Source of the DNA: an uncultured Candidatus Altimarinota bacterium
Lineage (GTDB): Bacteria > Patescibacteriota > Gracilibacteria > CAIRYL01
DNA: 6,605 nt
NCBI GenBank assembly: GCA_947311645.1
Contig: CAMZKZ010000004.1
Location: 1-6,605 of the forward strand
Direction: 5' to 3'
Shown here: positions 1-6,419 of the stretch, one piece after another
How the letters are laid out: each line of letters begins with the position of its first letter
How positions within the stretch are numbered: position 1 is the first letter of the stretch
Translations under genes and position numbers: made by a program
Notes under the pieces: model-generated
Told to the model about the DNA's origin: nothing
What the model saw: only the letters and a program-made list of their open reading frames with translations
Databases searched by the model: none

Positions 1-33
1 CAAATTTTCATATTTTTAATTTTTTATGTATTA

Positions 34-1539
34 TTATTTCATGCTTCCTAAAATCCCTCGTACAATTTTTGTTACAAGTCGCGAACTTAAACTTCTTATA
101 ACCTGTTTTGTAAAGGTTTCAACATACCCTTGTCTTTTTGATGCTTTCCCATCTGATGAAAACAATGCCCCAAATACCCCTGTAGATGATTTCTCCTGTA
201 TTTCTACTTCTTTTTGTTTTTTTTCTGCGCGCTCTTTTAATATTTCAAACGCAGATTCATTATCTATACTTTCTTCATATATTCCATAAAGAGGCGAATT
301 TTTTATTTTTTCACTTCTTTCTTCTTTTGTAAGAACACCCATTCTACTCTGTGGTGGTCGTATCATTGTATGTTCCACCATTGTAGGAGCTCCATCTTTA
401 TCAAGTGTAGAAACAAGTGCATACCCTACCTTCATATTTCCTATTTTTTCTTCTGTCTCAAAATTTGGATTTTCTCGAAATGTTTCTGCAGCAATTTTTA
501 CCGATTTTTTCTCTTTTGGAGTAAATGCTCGTAATGCATGCTGAATTCGATTTCCCAATTGTCCTCGTACATCCTCTGGAATATCAAGAGCATTTTGCGT
601 TACAAAAAATACCCCAACTCCTTTTGAACGAATTAATCGCACAACTTGTTCCACTTTTTCTATCAACACCTTTGGAGCATCTTTAAAAAGCAAATGTGCT
701 TCATCAAAGAAAAATACAAGCTTTGGTTTTTCAATATCTCCCACCTCTGGTAACTGCTCAAATAATTCTGAAAGCAACCATAATAAAAATGCTGAATAAA
801 TTCTATTATTTTGCATTAATTTTTGTGCATCTAAAATATTTACCACCCCATTTCCAGAAAAATCTTTTTTTAATAACTGATGAAAATCAAATGCTTTTTC
901 TCCAAAAAATTCTGTTCCCCCCGCTTCTTCTAAAATTAATATTTGCCGTGCAATAGCATTAATACTTGCACTACTAATATTTCCATATTCTGAAGAAAAT
1001 TCTTTTCGTTTTTCTCCTACAAACTGGACAACCGATTTTAAATCTTTTAAATCAATTAATAACAACCCTTCATCGTCTGCTATTGTAAAAATCATATGCA
1101 AGATCGCATCTTGTGTATTACTTAAATCCAATAACCGACTCAACAACAATGGACCCATTTCTGAAATTGTTGTACGAATAGGGTGCCCTTTTTCTCCATA
1201 AATATCCCAAAATATAGCAGGGAATCCTTTCTGTACAAAATCTTTTTCTTTTTCTAAACCGATAAACTGCAATCGTTCATCTATTTTTTCATGCGGAGTT
1301 CCAGACTCTGCTAATCCTGCTAAATCCCCTTTCGCATCTGCCGTAAATATAGGAATTCCTTGCTGCGATAATTGCTCTACTAAAACCTGCAAAGAAACAG
1401 TTTTTCCTGTTCCTGTTGCCCCTGCAATAATCCCATGACGCGTAAGCATAGAAAGATCAATTTCGACCTTTTTACAAGATTTTTTACCAGCATCTCCTTT
1501 ATTTTCTAACACCGCCCCGCCCAATATTACAGATTTCAT
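34..1539 (-). CDS. HerA-like P-loop ATPase, DUF853 family
   Basis: A 501-residue ATPase of the DUF853 group of HerA/FtsK-like P-loop proteins. Seen: Walker A GATGTGKT at residues 40-47 after a short beta-rich N-terminus; an acidic strand 'FTADAKGDLAGL' (65-76), typical of the family; Walker B VFFFDEAH (275-282); the sensor-like stretch GVGVFFVTQN (307-316); and GNRIQHALRAF (329-339), whose arginines are candidates for the arginine finger. The tail, with RSLSSRLVTKIVRGILGSMK near the end, matches the basic, hydrophobic C-terminus I know from DUF853 proteins. There is no membrane segment, so it should be cytosolic. HerA relatives form hexameric rings that translocate DNA, but the substrate of the DUF853 branch is not firmly established, so no process is assigned. 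It begins 51 bases after the baseplate-J-like gene and may be co-transcribed with it. No Shine-Dalgarno precedes the ATG, and tandem TAA codons close the frame. Confidence 0.9.
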   Translation of the reverse strand: MKSVILGGAVLENKGDAGKKSCKKVEIDLSMLTRHGIIAGATGTGKTVSLQVLVEQLSQQGIPIFTADAKGDLAGLAESGTPHEKIDERLQFIGLEKEKDFVQKGFPAIFWDIYGEKGHPIRTTISEMGPLLLSRLLDLSNTQDAILHMIFTIADDEGLLLIDLKDLKSVVQFVGEKRKEFSSEYGNISSASINAIARQILILEEAGGTEFFGEKAFDFHQLLKKDFSGNGVVNILDAQKLMQNNRIYSAFLLWLLSELFEQLPEVGDIEKPKLVFFFDEAHLLFKDAPKVLIEKVEQVVRLIRSKGVGVFFVTQNALDIPEDVRGQLGNRIQHALRAFTPKEKKSVKIAAETFRENPNFETEEKIGNMKVGYALVSTLDKDGAPTMVEHTMIRPPQSRMGVLTKEERSEKIKNSPLYGIYEESIDNESAFEILKERAEKKQKEVEIQEKSSTGVFGALFSSDGKASKRQGYVETFTKQVIRSLSSRLVTKIVRGILGSMK

Positions 1540-1590
1540 AAAGAGATATAAAATTATTTTGTCAAAGTGGTCTAATGTATTGTAGAACTT

Positions 1591-3354
1591 TCAATGCTCG
1601 ATTGTAATGGTAAGTTTTTCAAGCAGTGATGGAAGAGTGCGTACCCAAAATGGAGAGAGTTCTATTTCTGCTGTTGCAATTTCTTTAAAATTATTAATAA
1701 GCCTATTTTGTGCTTCTTCTTTTGGAAGAGAAAGAATATGTTTTTTTGCATTCATAATAAAAATTTTTTCTGCATCTGTTTTTGTATTAAGCGCATATTC
1801 ATATATTCCTCGTGTTGAAAAGCTTGCTTTTACTTGTGATGATTCATCTGAAAGTGTTTGTATGAAAGAGGTAAGGTAATCTTTATTTACGCTTTTTAAA
1901 AACATTCCATCTGGAGTGATTTGTTTGTATTTCATTTCCAATAATTGTATTACATTATCGGTATTATATACATATATTTTCATTCGTACTTTTATTTTTG
2001 CATCAATAAACCCTTGTTCTTTAGAAAGAAGTTTTTGAAATTCTTCTTCATTGTCTGCAAATTTATATTCAAGTATTTCAACTTGCAGTGTTTTAAATAT
2101 TGGAGAAATAAATTGAAAAACATCGTGTTGTGTATTTTTTTCTCGTAAAAGTTTTTGAGCTTCGATTTTTGCTTTTTCAAACGCTTCTTGTTTAAAAAAG
2201 AGTTTTGCTTTTTCAAAGTCATCTTTCGTTATTTTATATTTCCATTCACTTACTCCACCAGTGAAAGTAGATTCTACCTCTGCATATATTTCTTTTTGCA
2301 TTTCTTCTGGTAGCCCTGGTATATTGAGCTTTTCTCCTTTTTCTTTGTTTCCTTTTTCTCCCACAATACTTCCATATATATCTTTTGGAGGCATTGTAAA
2401 GTGTATAATTACATTTCCATTCTGCGGAATCGTTGTCCATTCTGGAAGTTCAATTATAAGATTATCTTTAAATTGAAGTTTTGTGTCTTGTCGAAGTGTT
2501 ATATCTTCATTTGTTGTGTTTATAAGTTTTATACTTCCTTGCGCATTTTCTCCGTAAAATTCTTTAGAAACTTGTGTAAATCTACTGGTAAATTGAAAAT
2601 TTTCATGCAGAGGAACCATAAAAAGTCCATTGTTCTTTTCCCATAATTCAGGTTCTGTAAATTTTTCTTCATCTAAAAAATGAATATTGATATGCATCTC
2701 AGCTTCTTTTTTACTAGGAGTAATTATTATATTTGCGGCTGGAATAACAGTTGTAATAATAAATCCAAAAAGAAGAGTTGCTATTCCTGTAAGAATAAAA
2801 AAAGAATGCAGTACTGGTTTCGATATCATTCTGTGTATTGTTTGTGGTTGAGTTTTTGGTTTGGAAATGCGTGTATCGATAGGAATATGCGAGATATTAA
2901 GTCGTGCTAATACTTTTGACGCATCGGTATCGGTATTTGGTTTTGTTTCAAGGCGTTCAAGAATAGTGTTCGTATTTTCTTCGCGAGAAAGGTCTGTGTC
3001 TGAAATATGTTCTTCTGTTTCTTCGCTATTTTCTAATTGGTCGCTCGTGTTTTGCAGAAGATTTAGGGATTTTTTAAGTGGAATATCATCGGCATACTCA
3101 AGACTTGGAAGGGTTTTAATTCCTATGGATTCAATTTCTTTTCGTGCTTTTGAATTTTTGGTAATAATTGTTATATATTTATTTTGGGTATCACAAAAAT
3201 CTCGTAGAGATTGAAGGTCTGTTTTTTGTATAAAGATATGTGCTTTTCGTGGAAACAAAAGAGATAGCGTTTCTGATTTTGATCGCATTATTTCTTCTGT
3301 GATTTCAGAAAGAGTTTCTTGCCCGTTGAAAGAAAGGATTCGAAGTGAAATCAT
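1591..3354 (-). CDS. Single-pass membrane protein, baseplate-J-like external region (CPR type)
   Basis: A 587-residue protein of unknown function. Seen: residues 1-90 alternate strands and helices like a small Rossmann-type domain, including SLLFPRKAHIFIQ (31-43) and YITIITKNSKARKEI (60-74). Residues 95-175 are acidic, polar and probably disordered. A hydrophobic segment follows (about 182-206), then a 380-residue external part. That part holds GSIKLINTTNEDITLRQDTKLQF (273-295, read with its neighbours), IPGLPEEM (345-352), EIYAEVESTFTGG (355-367) and a closing SPFWVRTLPSLLEKLTI block (567-583). Family knowledge: CPR genomes often encode proteins annotated 'baseplate J-like' with this architecture, an 'iyN...pL..tT' strand pair, an 'IPG...Y' motif and a C-terminal 'P.W...iP' strand. 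Inference: it is a cell-surface or envelope assembly component with the N-terminal domain inside. It is not a phage baseplate gene, since no phage genes are nearby. It ends with TGA. Confidence 0.75.
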   Translation of the reverse strand: MISLRILSFNGQETLSEITEEIMRSKSETLSLLFPRKAHIFIQKTDLQSLRDFCDTQNKYITIITKNSKARKEIESIGIKTLPSLEYADDIPLKKSLNLLQNTSDQLENSEETEEHISDTDLSREENTNTILERLETKPNTDTDASKVLARLNISHIPIDTRISKPKTQPQTIHRMISKPVLHSFFILTGIATLLFGFIITTVIPAANIIITPSKKEAEMHINIHFLDEEKFTEPELWEKNNGLFMVPLHENFQFTSRFTQVSKEFYGENAQGSIKLINTTNEDITLRQDTKLQFKDNLIIELPEWTTIPQNGNVIIHFTMPPKDIYGSIVGEKGNKEKGEKLNIPGLPEEMQKEIYAEVESTFTGGVSEWKYKITKDDFEKAKLFFKQEAFEKAKIEAQKLLREKNTQHDVFQFISPIFKTLQVEILEYKFADNEEEFQKLLSKEQGFIDAKIKVRMKIYVYNTDNVIQLLEMKYKQITPDGMFLKSVNKDYLTSFIQTLSDESSQVKASFSTRGIYEYALNTKTDAEKIFIMNAKKHILSLPKEEAQNRLINNFKEIATAEIELSPFWVRTLPSLLEKLTITIEH

Positions 3355-3400
3355 GTAAAATTGTAGTCAGGTTACGGTAGATGTATAGTATCAAATTATA
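3355..3400 (-). promoter_or_regulatory. Possible -10 element and leader for the baseplate-J-like gene
   Basis: On the minus strand a perfect TATAAT lies at 3400-3395, placing a start of transcription near 3388 and leaving a leader of roughly 33 bases before the ATG at 3354. It sits just downstream of the rplS terminator, as a new promoter would. No recognisable -35 hexamer lies at the expected distance; that position falls in the T-rich terminator tail. In DNA this AT-rich, TATAAT can occur by chance. Confidence 0.25.
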
Positions 3401-3414
3401 AAAAATAATAATAT

Positions 3415-3444
3415 AAAAAAACTCATTATTTCTAATGAGTTTTT
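3415..3444 (-). terminator. Rho-independent terminator after rplS
   Basis: ACTCATTA (3421-3428) pairs perfectly with TAATGAGT (3433-3440) around the loop TTTC. The flanking A and T runs extend the stem to 12 base pairs. Read on the minus strand the hairpin is followed by six U, then an AU-rich tail. It begins 21 bases past the rplS stop, so it ends the rpmG-rplS transcript and separates it from the membrane-protein gene. On the plus strand the T run is only four long, so it is mainly a minus-strand terminator. Confidence 0.85.
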
Positions 3445-3465
3445 ATGTATAATAATAAATAAAAA

Positions 3466-3855
3466 TTATTTATTTGCTTCAATTAATGCTTTAACTTCTG
3501 CATCTGAGTAGAATTTTTCTTTTAATCGTGCAGATTTTCCTTGTCGTTCTCTCATGTAAAAAATACGAGATTGTCGAACTTTACCAATTTTAACAAGTTC
3601 AATTTTTTTGATATGTGGAGCATGAACTGCAAAACCTTGCTCTACTGCAAATCCATTATGTACTCGTCGTACTACGATAGAATGACCAAGTTCTTTTTTT
3701 CCATTTACAGAGATAATAAGCCCTTCAAATATTTGAATTCGTTGTTTGTCTCCTTCTTTCACTTCGTAATGAACACGAACAGTTTGACCTGATGTAAAGA
3801 GTGGAAATCCTTCTTTTTTTCCTTCTTGCCGAAGTTCTTCAATTGTTACAGCCAT
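3466..3855 (-). CDS. rplS: 50S ribosomal protein L19
   Basis: L19 sits at the interface of the ribosomal subunits, where it supports a 30S bridge. Seen: the SH3-like barrel core with SGQTVRVHYEVKEGDKQRIQ (22-41), FEGLIISV (43-50) and VVRRVHNG (61-68), then the signature block GKVRQSRIFYMRERQGKSAR (91-110), which matches the family's 'GkVRrAKLYYLReRtGKaAR'. At 129 residues it is longer than the usual ~115; the extra length is a lysine- and glutamate-rich C-terminal tail (114-129). The usual 'GVGVERvFplhSP' loop is altered to FAVEQGFAVHAP (69-80). It lies 38 bases downstream of rpmG on the same strand, with a hairpin terminator just beyond its TAA. The ATG has no Shine-Dalgarno sequence upstream. 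Confidence 0.97.
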   Translation of the reverse strand: MAVTIEELRQEGKKEGFPLFTSGQTVRVHYEVKEGDKQRIQIFEGLIISVNGKKELGHSIVVRRVHNGFAVEQGFAVHAPHIKKIELVKIGKVRQSRIFYMRERQGKSARLKEKFYSDAEVKALIEANK

Positions 3856-3893
3856 AATAATTTTAACTTAAATAATTTTTTTATATTAATATA

Positions 3894-4091
3894 TTAAGAA
3901 GAATGTTTTTCTTCTTTTAATTTAATTTCAACTCGTTTTTTTGCAACTTTACAGTATTTTTTAAAAGTACCATTTTTAAATTTTGCCAAATTTAATCGGT
4001 GATTATTCACATAAAAATGAGTTACGATTGCTCCAGATTCATCTCCAGTTGATCGACCTACAAAGGCTTTTTTCTTTACTCCTCTTGGCAT
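3894..4091 (-). CDS. rpmG: 50S ribosomal protein L33 (divergent, zinc-free type)
   Basis: A 65-residue basic protein recognised as L33 from its core THFYVNNHRLNLAKFKNGTF (24-43), followed by KKYCKVAKKRVEIKLKE (44-60). This lines up with the family's 'FYtTtKNkr...KLelkKydP..rkHvlykE'. It has one cysteine (47) and lacks the paired CxxC motifs, so it would be the non-zinc form. An 18-residue N-terminus MPRGVKKKAFVGRSTGDE and a lysine/glutamate tail make it longer than the usual 50-55. I place the start at the ATG at 4091: an in-frame upstream ATG would add nine residues (MCYLKYFYT) unlike any L33 and would lie in AT-rich leader sequence. The gene leads the rpmG-rplS transcript, and the L19 neighbour supports a ribosomal identity. 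The pairwise match is weak enough that a profile search should confirm it. Confidence 0.72.
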   Translation of the reverse strand: MPRGVKKKAFVGRSTGDESGAIVTHFYVNNHRLNLAKFKNGTFKKYCKVAKKRVEIKLKEEKHSS

Positions 4092-4189
4092 AGTATAAAA
4101 ATATTTTAAATAACACATTTAGTTTTTCTTCTTTTTTCAATAAGACAAAATGCATTTTTTCATATTTGTAGTTCTTTTGTCAATTGATA

Positions 4190-4219
4190 TTGCATGTTTT
4201 ATTCTTTGTTTTGTATAAT
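4190..4219 (+). promoter_or_regulatory. Sigma-70-type promoter of lepB-ribH-ribE
   Basis: TTGCAT (4190-4195) and a perfect TATAAT (4214-4219) are separated by 18 bases. Transcription would start near 4226, leaving a leader of about 18 bases before the ATG at 4244. That start rules out the in-frame TTG at 4184 as the lepB start, since it lies upstream of the transcript. The short leader also leaves no room for an FMN riboswitch. Confidence 0.55.
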
Positions 4220-4243
4220 CTGAGTATTATTAACTGTAAAAAT

Positions 4244-5095
4244 ATGAATTTAGAAGCAATGAAGGAGGCAGGAAGCGATATATTTAAAAAACTTCCGTCT
4301 TGGGTTCGGTGGCTAATAGAAATGAGTATAAATATCATTGTTGTTATTATAATACTCACAATAATAAGAAGGTTTGTATTTCTTCCGCTTACGATAGATG
4401 GTGTATCTATGCAACCAACTTTTGAAAGCGGAGAGGTAATTTATGTTGATAGATTTGTTCCAATGTTTTCGGGGTATGACTATGGAGACGTTGTTGTGTT
4501 TGTACCACCAAAACAACATGGAGAAAAAAAAGAAATACAAGAAACTGGCTTGATGTGTTTGTTTGAAAAAGCTCATAACATACTGTTCTTTTCTGGAAAA
4601 GAAAATCCCTGTAATGTCTATAAAACATATATAAAACGAATAGTTGGGCTTCCTGGTGACAGAGTTGAAATTAAAAATGGGCATGTCTTTGTTACACGAA
4701 AAGGAGAATCTGAACCTGTGCAAATGCGAGAGGATTTTTTATTGGATAAAAATAAAAATAAAACATGTGTTCCTGCTCAAAAATGCTCACAATTATTTGC
4801 ATTAGCGTCTCAATCAGGGAAATCATACCCAGTAGTTCCTGAAGGAAAATATTTTGTATTGGGGGATAATCGAGTAAATAGTTCTGATTCTCGTGCGGAA
4901 AGTTGGGACACACCATTTGTTGAAGAAGAAGATATTATTGGTATAACGAGAGCTGTTTATCTCTCTCCAAAACCTATTGAATCTCAAGGGTCGGCGTTTT
5001 CCAATTATATTGCTGCGTTGCGAAATATTCCTTCAACCTTTTCTGGGATTCGGCTTATAGGAGATAACGATATTTTTTCTCAAGATACATTATGA
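4244..5095 (+). CDS. lepB: Signal peptidase I
   Basis: A membrane serine protease that cuts signal peptides from exported proteins on the outer face of the cytoplasmic membrane, using a Ser-Lys dyad. Seen in the 283-residue product: one membrane segment (about 24-41); box B with the nucleophile in GVSMQPTF (53-60, Ser55); YDYGDVVVF (78-86); box D with the general base in IKRIVGLPGDRVEI (130-143, Lys131); and box E LGDNRVNSSDSR (206-217). An insert at about 91-128 and another at 164-196 carry the only four cysteines (105, 123, 175, 181), all in the external part. A 40-residue tail follows the last conserved block and shows no second membrane segment. The chosen ATG lies just downstream of a promoter; a longer frame from a TTG at 4184 would overlap that promoter. 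The last codon and TGA overlap the ribH start (ATGA), implying translational coupling. Confidence 0.96.
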   Translation: MNLEAMKEAGSDIFKKLPSWVRWLIEMSINIIVVIIILTIIRRFVFLPLTIDGVSMQPTFESGEVIYVDRFVPMFSGYDYGDVVVFVPPKQHGEKKEIQETGLMCLFEKAHNILFFSGKENPCNVYKTYIKRIVGLPGDRVEIKNGHVFVTRKGESEPVQMREDFLLDKNKNKTCVPAQKCSQLFALASQSGKSYPVVPEGKYFVLGDNRVNSSDSRAESWDTPFVEEEDIIGITRAVYLSPKPIESQGSAFSNYIAALRNIPSTFSGIRLIGDNDIFSQDTL

Positions 5096-5502
5096 TTTTA
5101 ATAATAGCTTCTCGTTTTGATAAATCAGAAAATAATGTTGTAGAAAGCTTGATAAAAAGTGCAACACAAACCATATTGGAAAGCAACGAACGCTATGAAG
5201 TCGTTCGAGTTGCAGGTGCAAATGAAATTCCTGTAACTATTCAGCACTACCTAACACGGTATCCGGAAAAATTTTCAGTAGCCATAGCTCTTGGACTAAT
5301 TATAAAAGGAGATACCGATCATTATGAAATGGTAAGAGATTCTGTAACAATGGGAATTACTCATTTATCTTTGCAGTCTGAGACTCCTATTATTCAAGGG
5401 GTTTTAGCATGTTACAATAAAGAGCAGGCGATAGAGAGAAAATTTTTAGGAAAAGAATTTGCAGAAACTGCACTTGAAATGAAACACATACAATCATTAT
5501 AA
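5092..5502 (+). CDS. ribH: 6,7-dimethyl-8-ribityllumazine synthase
   Basis: Condenses 5-amino-6-ribitylamino-uracil with 3,4-dihydroxy-2-butanone 4-phosphate to give the direct precursor of riboflavin. Seen: SRFDKS (7-12, family 'RFN'); AGANEIP (41-47, family 'PGafEiP', with the glutamate kept but Asn44 in place of the usual Phe); GLIIKGDTDHYEMV (68-81) with His77 at the catalytic histidine position; PIIQGVLACYNKEQAIER (99-116); and ETALEM (125-130). At 136 residues it is shorter than the common 150-160: it lacks the N-terminal strand found in icosahedral forms, and the loop between ER (115-116) and the last helix is about five residues shorter than in B. subtilis. An in-frame TAA at 5065 excludes a longer N-terminus. 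It overlaps lepB by four bases and precedes ribE by nine. Confidence 0.93.
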   Translation: MILIIASRFDKSENNVVESLIKSATQTILESNERYEVVRVAGANEIPVTIQHYLTRYPEKFSVAIALGLIIKGDTDHYEMVRDSVTMGITHLSLQSETPIIQGVLACYNKEQAIERKFLGKEFAETALEMKHIQSL

Positions 5503-5511
5503 AAAAACTAT

Positions 5512-6066
5512 ATGTTTACAGGAATTGTAGAAACTTTTGTACGAGTAAAAAAAAGAACTCTTTCTTCTTTGGTTATTGAAAACCCTTTTGGAAACGATGT
5601 AAAAATTGGTCAATCTCTTTCATGTAATGGGGCGTGTTTGTCTGTTACAAGCTTTACAAAAGAAGAAATAGTCTTTGATGTTTTATCGGAAACTTTTAAA
5701 AGAACAAATTTAGCACATGCAGAATATATAAATATTGAAAGAGCAATGCTTGTGGGTGGAAGATTTGAAGGGCATGTAGTTTTGGGGCATGTAGATGAAA
5801 CTATTGTGTTTCTGGAAAAAAGAAAAGAAGAAAGTGGTATTGAGTTTCTATTTTCTTTACCAAAAAACATGCAATATATAGTGGAAAAAGGTTCTATTTG
5901 CTTAAATGGTATTTCATTAACTATTGGTACTATTACAAATGAATCATTTTCTGTTTTTTTAATTCCTTTAACCTTAGAGCATACAAATTTGGGAGTACTG
6001 CAAAAAGGAGATAGAGTTTCGCTTGAATATGATTATTTAGGGAAATTACTACTTGCTCAGAAATAA
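5512..6066 (+). CDS. ribE: Riboflavin synthase, alpha-subunit type
   Basis: Dismutates two molecules of 6,7-dimethyl-8-ribityllumazine into riboflavin and 5-amino-6-ribitylamino-uracil; the second product returns to RibH. Seen in the 184-residue product: the diagnostic start MFTGIVE (1-7); NGACLSVTSF (39-48) with Cys42 at the conserved 'NGvCLTV' position; DVLSETFKRTNL (56-67); and IERAMLVGGRFEGHVVLGHVD (75-95). These make up the first lumazine-binding barrel. The second repeats the pattern with KGSICLNGISLTIG (126-139), FLIPLTLEHTNLG (149-161) and GDRVSLEYDYLGK (166-178). It is slightly shorter than the usual 195-215 because the C-terminal trimerisation helix is brief. It follows ribH by nine bases with no visible Shine-Dalgarno and is the last gene before the terminator at 6103. 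Some species use the symbol ribC for this gene. Confidence 0.96.
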   Translation: MFTGIVETFVRVKKRTLSSLVIENPFGNDVKIGQSLSCNGACLSVTSFTKEEIVFDVLSETFKRTNLAHAEYINIERAMLVGGRFEGHVVLGHVDETIVFLEKRKEESGIEFLFSLPKNMQYIVEKGSICLNGISLTIGTITNESFSVFLIPLTLEHTNLGVLQKGDRVSLEYDYLGKLLLAQK

Positions 6067-6102
6067 AATATAAGACGATGTAGGGAAATTAATATATATA
6101 AT

Positions 6103-6139
6103 AAAAAACCCATTTCGCAAAAGTGAAATAGGTTTTTTT
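6103..6139. terminator. Bidirectional terminator between ribE and the tRNA pair
   Basis: AAAAAACC (6103-6110) pairs with GGTTTTTT; after one C/A mismatch, ATTTCGC (6112-6118) pairs with GTGAAAT (6123-6129, one G-U pair) around an AAAA loop. The plus strand ends in seven T (6133-6139), 37 bases past the ribE stop. The minus strand ends in six U, ten bases past the tRNA-Trp CCA end. One hairpin can therefore stop both converging transcripts. Confidence 0.85.
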
Positions 6140-6148
6140 GAGTATTCG

Positions 6149-6224
6149 TGGCAGACGAGACAGGACTTGAACCTGCGACACCCGGTTTTGGAGACCGGTG
6201 CTCTACCAACTGAGCTACTCGTCT
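6149..6224 (-). tRNA. tRNA-Trp (anticodon CCA)
   Basis: A 76-base cloverleaf on the minus strand. The acceptor AGACGAG pairs with CTCGTCT, followed by discriminator G and a genomically encoded CCA. The D stem is GCTC/GAGC, the anticodon stem CCGGT/ACCGG, and the seven-base loop CTCCAAA gives anticodon CCA, read as Trp on UGG. The T arm is GCAGG-TTCAAGT-CCTGT with one G-U pair. The anticodon arm matches E. coli tRNA-Trp as I remember it. It lies 23 bases downstream of tRNA-Ser and is probably processed from the same transcript. Having only a CCA anticodon here fits TGA being a stop. Confidence 0.97.
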
Positions 6225-6247
6225 ATTGAGTAATGTGGAAGAAAAAC

Positions 6248-6337
6248 TGGCGGAGAGATAGGGATTCGAACCCTAGGTGACATTGCTGCCACGACGGTTT
6301 TCAAGACCGTAGCTTTCGACCACTCAGCCATCTCTCC
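6248..6337 (-). tRNA. tRNA-Ser (anticodon UGA)
   Basis: A 90-base class II tRNA on the minus strand. The acceptor GGAGAGA pairs with TCTCTCC, followed by G and an encoded CCA. The anticodon stem ACGGT/ACCGT holds the loop CTTGAAA, giving anticodon TGA, which reads UCA and related serine codons. The long variable arm (about 6274-6294), with stem GGTGAC/GTGCC-like pairing, is the serine hallmark. The T arm TAGGG-TTCGAAT-CCCTA pairs perfectly. It is the first of two tandem tRNA genes. Confidence 0.97.
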
Positions 6338-6376
6338 GATGTTATTTGGTGGTAACTCTTTAGTAAGAGCCCCGCA

Positions 6377-6404
6377 ATTTTGTCTATATTTAAAAAAAAC
6401 TCAA
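6377..6404 (-). promoter_or_regulatory. Candidate promoter of the tRNA-Ser/tRNA-Trp pair
   Basis: On the minus strand, TTGAGT (6404-6399) and CAAAAT (6382-6377) are spaced by 16 bases and followed by a G/C-rich stretch TGCGGGGC. A GC-rich discriminator after the -10 is typical of stringently controlled stable-RNA promoters and stands out in this AT-rich DNA. Each hexamer matches consensus at only four of six positions. The transcript would carry a leader of about 30 bases before tRNA-Ser. Confidence 0.35.
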
Positions 6405-6419
6405 GAAAATTCTCATAAA

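Noticed and set aside
1538..1565. A perfect TTGACA on the minus strand (1565-1560) just ahead of the DUF853 ATPase gene as a promoter
   Set aside because: At 17 bases downstream the hexamer is TTTATG, which overlaps the start codon, so transcription would begin inside the gene; the nearer TATATC is only nine bases away.
2861..3214. A 117-codon plus-strand open frame antisense to the membrane-protein gene
   Set aside because: Serine- and phenylalanine-rich shadow of the real minus-strand gene, with no recognisable domain and no start signal.
4160..4183. TTGACA on the minus strand (4183-4178) as the rpmG promoter
   Set aside because: No acceptable -10 lies 15-19 bases downstream (the sequence there is a run of A). 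The real promoter in the 150-base divergent gap could not be placed.
4184..4243. A longer lepB start at the TTG at 4184, adding 20 hydrophobic residues
   Set aside because: It overlaps the promoter hexamers, uses a rare start codon and would add a second hydrophobic segment absent from typical LepB; the ATG at 4244 fits.
6350..6370. Small hairpin CTCTT-TAGT-AAGAG upstream of tRNA-Ser
   Set aside because: Only five base pairs with no T run on either strand; it is too weak to call a terminator or regulatory structure.
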